DNA of 64,000 nucleotides from Nonomuraea africana (GTDB lineage Bacteria > Actinomycetota > Actinomycetes > Streptosporangiales > Streptosporangiaceae): positions 6,882,001-6,946,000 of the forward strand of contig NZ_JADBEF010000001.1 in assembly GCF_014873535.1 (NCBI RefSeq). The letters run 5' to 3'. A model generated the notes under the pieces. The model searched no databases. It saw nothing but the letters and a program-made list of their open reading frames with translations, and was not told the origin of the DNA. The position numbers were made by a program, and so were the translations under genes. Positions 59,888 to 64,000 of the stretch are shown here, piece by piece (the stretch's first letter is position 1; each line of letters begins with the position of its first letter).

Positions 59888-61628
59888 GACCAGCCTGACC
59901 GAACGCATCCTCTTCGACACCGGCGCCATCCACCGGCTCGGCAGCGTCGACGGCGGCGACACCCAGACCGACGCCGGCGAGATCGAGCGCAGGCGCGGCA
60001 TCACGATCCGCTCGGCCGTCGCCTCCTTCACCCTGGGCGACCTGCGGGTCAACCTCATCGACACGCCCGGGCACGCCGACTTCGTCGCCGAGGTCGAGCG
60101 GGCGCTCGGGGTGCTCGACGGCGCCATCCTGGTGATCTCCGCGGTCGAGGGCATCCAGGCGCAGACCAGGGTCCTGCTGAAGACGCTGCGCAAGATGGGC
60201 CTGCCCACGCTGCTGTTCGTCAACAAGATCGACAGGAGGGGCGCGCTCGAGCGCGACATCCTCGAAGGGCTGCCCGTCGTCCGCGTCAACCGCGTACGGC
60301 AGGGCCGCGTCGTCCCCGCGGCGCTCGACGCCGAGGTCCTCGCCGACCACGACGACACCGTGCTGGAAGCGCTGGTCGAAGGGCGCGAGCCCATGCCTGA
60401 CGAGCTCCGGAAGGCGCTGGCCGCGCAGACCGCCGCCTGCCGGGTCTACCCGGTCTTCCACGGCTCGGCGATCGGCGGCCAGGGCGTCGCCGACCTCCTC
60501 ACGGGCGTCCGCGATCTGCTCCCCGTGCCGGAGCCGCCGGATGACGGCCTCAGCGGCACGGTCTTCGCCATCGAGCGCGACAGGGCCGGCCACAAGGTCG
60601 CCTACCTGCGGCTGTTCTCCGGCGAGCTGCACCTGCGCCAGAAGCTGGACTCCGGCCAGGTCACCAGGCTGGAGGTGGTGGGCTCGGGGCCCGAGGAGCG
60701 GCTCACCGCCGGGGACATCGGCAGGCTCTCGGGCCTGTCCGGCGCCCGCGTCGGCGACCGGCTCTCCCCCGCGCCAGAGGGCACACCCGCCTTCGCCAGG
60801 CCCAGTATGGAGACGGTCGTCACGCCCGCCGACCCGGCCGACGCCGCCCGCCTGCACGCCGCGCTGGTCCTGCTGGCCGAGCAGGACCCGCTCATCCAGA
60901 CCAGGGGCCTGCCCGAAGGCGGCACCTCCGTGCTGCTCTACGGCGAGGTGCAGAAGGAGGTGCTGGCCGAGCGGTTGCGCGACGAGTTCGGCGTCGAGGC
61001 CGTCTTCGCCGACAGCACACCGCTCTATCTCGAACGCCCGGCAGGCGTGGGCGAGGACTGGAGGGAGATCGGCAGGCACGCCGACAACACCTTCCTGGCC
61101 ACCGTCGGCCTGCGCGTGGAGCCGGGCACGGGCTACTCGTTCAGGCGCGAGGTCGAGCTCGGCTCACTCCTGCACAGCTTCAACCAGGCGATCGAGGACA
61201 CCGTCCGCGCCACCCTCCGCGAGGGCCTGTACGGCTGGCCCGTCGTCGACTGCACGGTGACGCTGACCAGGTCGGGCTTCGTCGCACCGCTCAGCACCGC
61301 CGGCGACTTCCGCAGCCAGACCCCGATCGTGCTGAGGTCCGCCCTGGCCCGCGCGGGCACCAGGGTCTACGAGCCGTGTCACGCCTTCGAGGTGGAGCTG
61401 CCGCCCGACGCGTTCGGCCCCGTCACCGCCAAGCTGACCGGGCTGGGCGCCGAGCTGGCCGACACCTCGCCCACGCTCGTCACGGGCTCGCTACCCGCTC
61501 GGCTGGTCAACGAGGCCAAGCGGCACCTGCCGGGGCTGACGCGCGGCGAGGGTGTGTGGTGGTCGAGGCCGGCGGGAGATCGCCTGGTAACGGGCCGTAC
61601 GCCCCCGGTCAGGCGACCGGCCGGATAA
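59841..61628 (+). CDS. TetM/OtrA-like ribosome-protection GTPase (EF-G-like)
   Basis: A protein of 595 aa. G1 is NIGVLAHVDAGKTSLTERIL, the switch I region has TDAGEIERRRGITIRSAVAS, G3 is VNLIDTPGHADFVAEVERAL and G4 is LLFVNKIDRRG. The EF-G-like domains III-V continue, ending in HAFEVELPPDAFGPVTAKLT. A length of about 600 rather than 690-700 and the RRGITIRSAVASF variant put it in the tetracycline-resistance ribosomal-protection group (Tet/OtrA), which removes tetracyclines from the ribosome by GTP hydrolysis. Whether this copy gives resistance to tetracycline or protects against a relative is not shown. The ribosome binding site is weak (GAGG 13 nt before ATG 59841), and a candidate leader ORF overlaps the start. 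Confidence 0.87.
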   Translation: MTTLNIGVLAHVDAGKTSLTERILFDTGAIHRLGSVDGGDTQTDAGEIERRRGITIRSAVASFTLGDLRVNLIDTPGHADFVAEVERALGVLDGAILVISAVEGIQAQTRVLLKTLRKMGLPTLLFVNKIDRRGALERDILEGLPVVRVNRVRQGRVVPAALDAEVLADHDDTVLEALVEGREPMPDELRKALAAQTAACRVYPVFHGSAIGGQGVADLLTGVRDLLPVPEPPDDGLSGTVFAIERDRAGHKVAYLRLFSGELHLRQKLDSGQVTRLEVVGSGPEERLTAGDIGRLSGLSGARVGDRLSPAPEGTPAFARPSMETVVTPADPADAARLHAALVLLAEQDPLIQTRGLPEGGTSVLLYGEVQKEVLAERLRDEFGVEAVFADSTPLYLERPAGVGEDWREIGRHADNTFLATVGLRVEPGTGYSFRREVELGSLLHSFNQAIEDTVRATLREGLYGWPVVDCTVTLTRSGFVAPLSTAGDFRSQTPIVLRSALARAGTRVYEPCHAFEVELPPDAFGPVTAKLTGLGAELADTSPTLVTGSLPARLVNEAKRHLPGLTRGEGVWWSRPAGDRLVTGRTPPVRRPAG

Positions 61629-61952
61629 CGCGAAAACCTGGATCGACCCTCCCGATAATCCTCGCCCCGGCGGGCGCGCCACAAACACGGAATCGGTATT
61701 TCTACCACCAACACACTCCCAACGAAATCTTGCCCGCCATCTTCCGTTTCGCCTGCCCCAATACGGAATCCGTGATTGCCGGACGGCTACCATCAAGTCT
61801 TTGTTGAGGGTGTTCTCGCCTATTTGGAGGGGTCAATCTCGGCACCCACCAATAGTGGGGACAAAGCAAACAATGGCTCATTGATGATCTTTAAATAGAT
61901 TAGGTCCGGCAAGTGGCGCATGCCGACTTAAGGCGATTAATGCGGAGAAATG
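61629..61952 (+). other. 324-bp AT-richer promoter region of the exopolysaccharide locus
   Basis: No gene is supported. The base composition falls clearly below that of the neighbours, especially 61690-61760 and 61850-61950 (for example TGATCTTTAAATAGATTAGG). This fits a long regulated promoter and leader for the exopolysaccharide operon, or imported DNA. TTTGTTGAGGGTGTTC near 61800 and TTGATG at 61881 are candidate -35 elements without a clean -10 partner. Confidence 0.4.
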
Positions 61953-63302
61953 ATGGCTGTATCTGTAGGCGATGACCGCCATGCCGCGGTGTGGATGGGA
62001 CACCGGAGATCTGGGCACTGGGCAGCCGTCCAGCCGCTTGGCCTGATGAGCATCGACCTGGTGTGCATGACCCTCAGCGCGCTGGTGGCCGAGCAGACGC
62101 CCTGGCGGGTCCTCCTCGCCTGCGTCCTGGTCATTGCGGTGAACGCCGCCGGCCGAGTGTACGAGCCAAGGATCCTGCCCTCCAGCCTCGACAGGGGCTT
62201 CTGGCTGGCCGGAGCGGGGCTGGCCGCCTCTCTGGCCGCCTTCTGGCAATCAGCCTCGTTGCCCGTGACCGTGGTCGCCGCCGCCCTCTTCACCTTTCTG
62301 GCCTTCTGCGGCAGATGCGTCTTCCACGCCACCATGCGCGGCGCGCGCAGGCGCGGCGGCACCAAGCCCGCCGTGGTGGTGGGCGCCAACCCGCACGGGC
62401 ACCGCCTGGCCTCGGCCCTGCTCGGCTTTCCCGAGTACGGCCTGCTGCCGATCGGCTTCCTCGACGAGCGAACCGACAGGGAAACCGGGCCTCCGGTGCT
62501 CGGCAAGCCTGACGACCTCGCCGAGATCTTCCGCATGCACGAGGTGCGAGCCGTGGTCATCGCGGGACAGAAGGAGCAGAGCCTGGCCAGGGCCGCCAGG
62601 GCACTGGGCTGCGAGGTCTACTTCGCCCCCGAGCCAGGCGATCTGGTCCTGGACTTCGCCCCGCTGCGCGAGCACGTCAGGAGCTTTCCGCTGCTGCGCA
62701 TGCGCCCAGACCCGCAGACTCGCCTGACCTGGCCGCTCAAGCGAGCACTCGACATCGCGGTCGCCATGGTCGGCCTGGTGATCAGCGCGCCGATCCTCGC
62801 CGTATGCGCGGTCGTGGTGCGCTGGGAGATCGGCCCCGGCGTGCTGTTCAGGCAGCACAGGGTCGGCTGCGGCGGCAGGCCGATCGAGCTCATCAAGCTG
62901 CGCACGCTCAAGCCGGTGGACGAGCAGGAGTCGGCCACCCGCTGGAGCATCGCCCACGACCACAGGCTCGGCCCCGTGGGAAGGTCGCTGCGCAGGTCCT
63001 CACTCGACGAGCTACCCCAGCTCTGGAACGTGCTCAAGGGCGACATGAGCATCGTGGGTCCCAGGCCGGAGCGCCCCTACTTCGTCGACCAGTTCTCCGC
63101 CACCACCCCCGGCTACCGCCTGCGGCACAGGGTGCCGGTCGGGATCACCGGCTGGGCGCAGATCCACGGGTTGCGCGGCGACACCTCGATCGAGGACAGG
63201 GCGCGCTTCGACAACCACTACATCGACGACTGGTCCCTCAGGACAGACTTCAAGATCATGCTCAGGACCGCCTGGTCCCTGCTCCGCCCGGGTGGAGGCT
63301 AG
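61953..63302 (+). CDS. Polyprenyl glycosylphosphotransferase, exopolysaccharide initiating enzyme
   Basis: A protein of 449 aa of the WbaP/WcaJ-like family. About four N-terminal helices (32-130) and a CoA-binding-like domain (PAVVVGANPHGHRLASALLG) precede the catalytic bacterial sugar transferase domain. This includes the membrane re-entrant helix (WPLKRALDIAVAMVGLVISA), RSLRRSSLDELPQLWNVLKG, DMSIVGPRPERPYFVDQF and VGITGWAQIHGLRGDTS. It moves a sugar phosphate from a nucleotide sugar to undecaprenyl phosphate, starting repeat-unit synthesis. Two adjacent ATGs exist; the second (61953) has GGAG at 5 nt and is used. An O-antigen ligase-like gene follows 2 bp later. Confidence 0.92.
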   Translation: MAVSVGDDRHAAVWMGHRRSGHWAAVQPLGLMSIDLVCMTLSALVAEQTPWRVLLACVLVIAVNAAGRVYEPRILPSSLDRGFWLAGAGLAASLAAFWQSASLPVTVVAAALFTFLAFCGRCVFHATMRGARRRGGTKPAVVVGANPHGHRLASALLGFPEYGLLPIGFLDERTDRETGPPVLGKPDDLAEIFRMHEVRAVVIAGQKEQSLARAARALGCEVYFAPEPGDLVLDFAPLREHVRSFPLLRMRPDPQTRLTWPLKRALDIAVAMVGLVISAPILAVCAVVVRWEIGPGVLFRQHRVGCGGRPIELIKLRTLKPVDEQESATRWSIAHDHRLGPVGRSLRRSSLDELPQLWNVLKGDMSIVGPRPERPYFVDQFSATTPGYRLRHRVPVGITGWAQIHGLRGDTSIEDRARFDNHYIDDWSLRTDFKIMLRTAWSLLRPGGG

Positions 63303-63304
63303 GG

Positions 63305-64000
63305 ATGCGCGACCTGCTCTCCACGACCCTGGCACGCGGGCCGAGCCTCCTGGCCGCCTTGACCGTGCTGCTCACCTGCCTTCCCTCCGGCCAGGGGAAC
63401 CCGGGCGCGGCCGTCCACGTGACCATGGCCGATGTGGCGTCGGCGGCGCTGATCGCCGTGGCGGCGGCGTGCCTCGCGGGGGGCCGGCCACGCCTGCCCC
63501 AGCGCGCGCTCGTGCTCGCGCCCCTGGCGCTCGCGGTCACGGCCGCGACGCTGACCTCGGCCGACGCGCTGACCAGCATGCCCGGCTACCTCAGGTACCT
63601 GCAGGTCTTCGTGCTCATCCCGCTGGCCGTCCTGGTGACGCTGCGCGAGAAGGAAGACGCGTGGCTGGTGGGCGGCGCGCTGGTCGCCGCCGCGGCCGTG
63701 CAGGGCGCCGTCGGCTGCTACCAGGCGCTCACGGCGACCGGCGCGTCCTACGGGGGCGAGAGGGTGCGGGCCGTCGGCACGTTCGGCGCGCTCGACGTCA
63801 TGGGCATGGCGACAGTGGTCAGCTACGGATTGATCATCCTGTTCGCGCTCGGGCTGACCCTGCGCGGCAGGCCGAGGATCGCCGCGCTCGCGGGCTCGGG
63901 ACTGCTGGCCGTTCCGCTGGTCCTGTCGCTGAGCCGCGGCACGTGGCTCGCGCTCCTCTGCGCCGTGTTGGTCATGCTCGTCAGGTACGGCGCCAGGAGC
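63305..64000 (+). CDS. O-antigen ligase/polymerase-like membrane protein, N-terminal part (cut by window edge)
   Basis: The frame is open from ATG 63305 to the window end (232 codons). It encodes strongly hydrophobic segments (LLAALTVLLTCLPSG, ASAALIAVAAACLAGG, ALVLAPLALAVTAATLTS, YLQVFVLIPLAVLVT, AWLVGGALVAAAAVQG, LIILFALGLTL, LLAVPLVLSLS). RGTWLALLCAVLVML follows VLSLS; the pattern LSLSRGTWLALL is the conserved Wzy_C/O-antigen ligase motif. It starts 2 bp after the preceding stop, so both belong to one polysaccharide operon that continues beyond the window. Confidence 0.82.
   Translation, partial: MRDLLSTTLARGPSLLAALTVLLTCLPSGQGNPGAAVHVTMADVASAALIAVAAACLAGGRPRLPQRALVLAPLALAVTAATLTSADALTSMPGYLRYLQVFVLIPLAVLVTLREKEDAWLVGGALVAAAAVQGAVGCYQALTATGASYGGERVRAVGTFGALDVMGMATVVSYGLIILFALGLTLRGRPRIAALAGSGLLAVPLVLSLSRGTWLALLCAVLVMLVRYGARS

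Noticed and set aside
59841..61628. Calling the EF-G-like gene the housekeeping elongation factor G
   Set aside because: It is about 100 residues shorter than EF-G, is not in the rpsL-rpsG-fusA-tuf context and has the TetM/OtrA-type switch region.

Overview
The window is one continuous, very GC-rich (about 70 percent) chromosomal stretch of an actinomycete. Codon use is dominated by G/C in third positions, GTG and TTG starts are common, and several genes look leaderless. The run purF-purM-DUF3073-valine/leucine dehydrogenase-conserved hypothetical-bldC (43-49 kb) matches the order I remember from Streptomyces. Together with a T7SS-like small-gene cluster, an ECF41 sigma factor and the overall gene content, this suggests a sporulating, Streptosporangiaceae-like genus (Nonomuraea or a relative). 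The genus is an inference from remembered gene content, not from a marker gene.

Layout. 0-12 kb: aldo/keto reductase end, a large membrane protein with an internal kinase-like domain, a secreted M28 peptidase, a TnpB relic, a molybdopterin oxidoreductase, a double GNAT protein, a guanidine exporter (Gdx/SugE) behind a recognisable guanidine-III riboswitch, a methyltransferase, an acyl-CoA dehydrogenase behind palindromic operators, and gene relics. 12-17 kb: a minus-strand branched-chain 2-oxoacid dehydrogenase operon (E1alpha-E1beta-E2) and a tandem Phd antitoxin-like protein flanked by copies of a dispersed repeat. 17-21 kb: purS, an RsbW-like ATPase, purQ and purL. 21-25 kb: a secreted collagen-like protein, then a membrane class III nucleotide cyclase translationally coupled to a CRP-type regulator. 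25-29 kb: an MFS exporter, a quinone-reductase-like enzyme with a divergent HxlR regulator, and a secreted phytase/esterase-like protein. 29-31 kb: a three-gene overlapping module (YbaB-like, CpnT-N-like, LysM plus WXG-like) ending at an IS5 relic. 31-35 kb: ECF41 sigma factor with an NAD(P)/FAD oxidoreductase, NmrA-like reductase with a divergent MarR, and a probably truncated SUKH immunity protein. 35-42 kb: methylenetetrahydrofolate reductase-like protein, ABC exporter with a tetR remnant, Tat-exported PhoX phosphatase, sterol-carrier-like protein and a proline-rich membrane protein. 43-49 kb: purF, purM, an intergenic repeat array, DUF3073 with a striking leader, branched-chain amino acid dehydrogenase, bldC. 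49-54 kb: TetR, LacI, a lipoprotein amidase and a GH20 hexosaminidase. 54-60 kb: pyrD, an orphan response regulator, tautomerase, EamA exporter with LysR, and a histidine kinase/response regulator pair. 60-64 kb: a TetM-like ribosome-protection GTPase with a candidate leader peptide, then the start of an exopolysaccharide locus.

How it fits together. De novo purine synthesis is split over purS/Q/L and purF/M, with pyrD for pyrimidines. The branched-chain amino acid dehydrogenase at 47 kb makes the 2-oxoacids that the complex at 14 kb oxidises, the supply route for branched fatty-acid and polyketide primers. Signalling genes are numerous (cyclase/CRP, ECF41, RsbW-like, BldC, two response regulators, a kinase, and TetR, MarR, HxlR, LacI and LysR regulators). 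Several genes start about 6-7 nt after a TANNNT-type -10 box, so leaderless translation looks common. Strongest points for follow-up: two mutually exclusive hairpins around the DUF3073 ribosome binding site, the candidate leader ORF of the TetM-like gene, the LysM/WXG/YbaB module, and an 18-bp divergent promoter that leaves no room for a leader on either side. No tRNA, rRNA or CRISPR array was seen.
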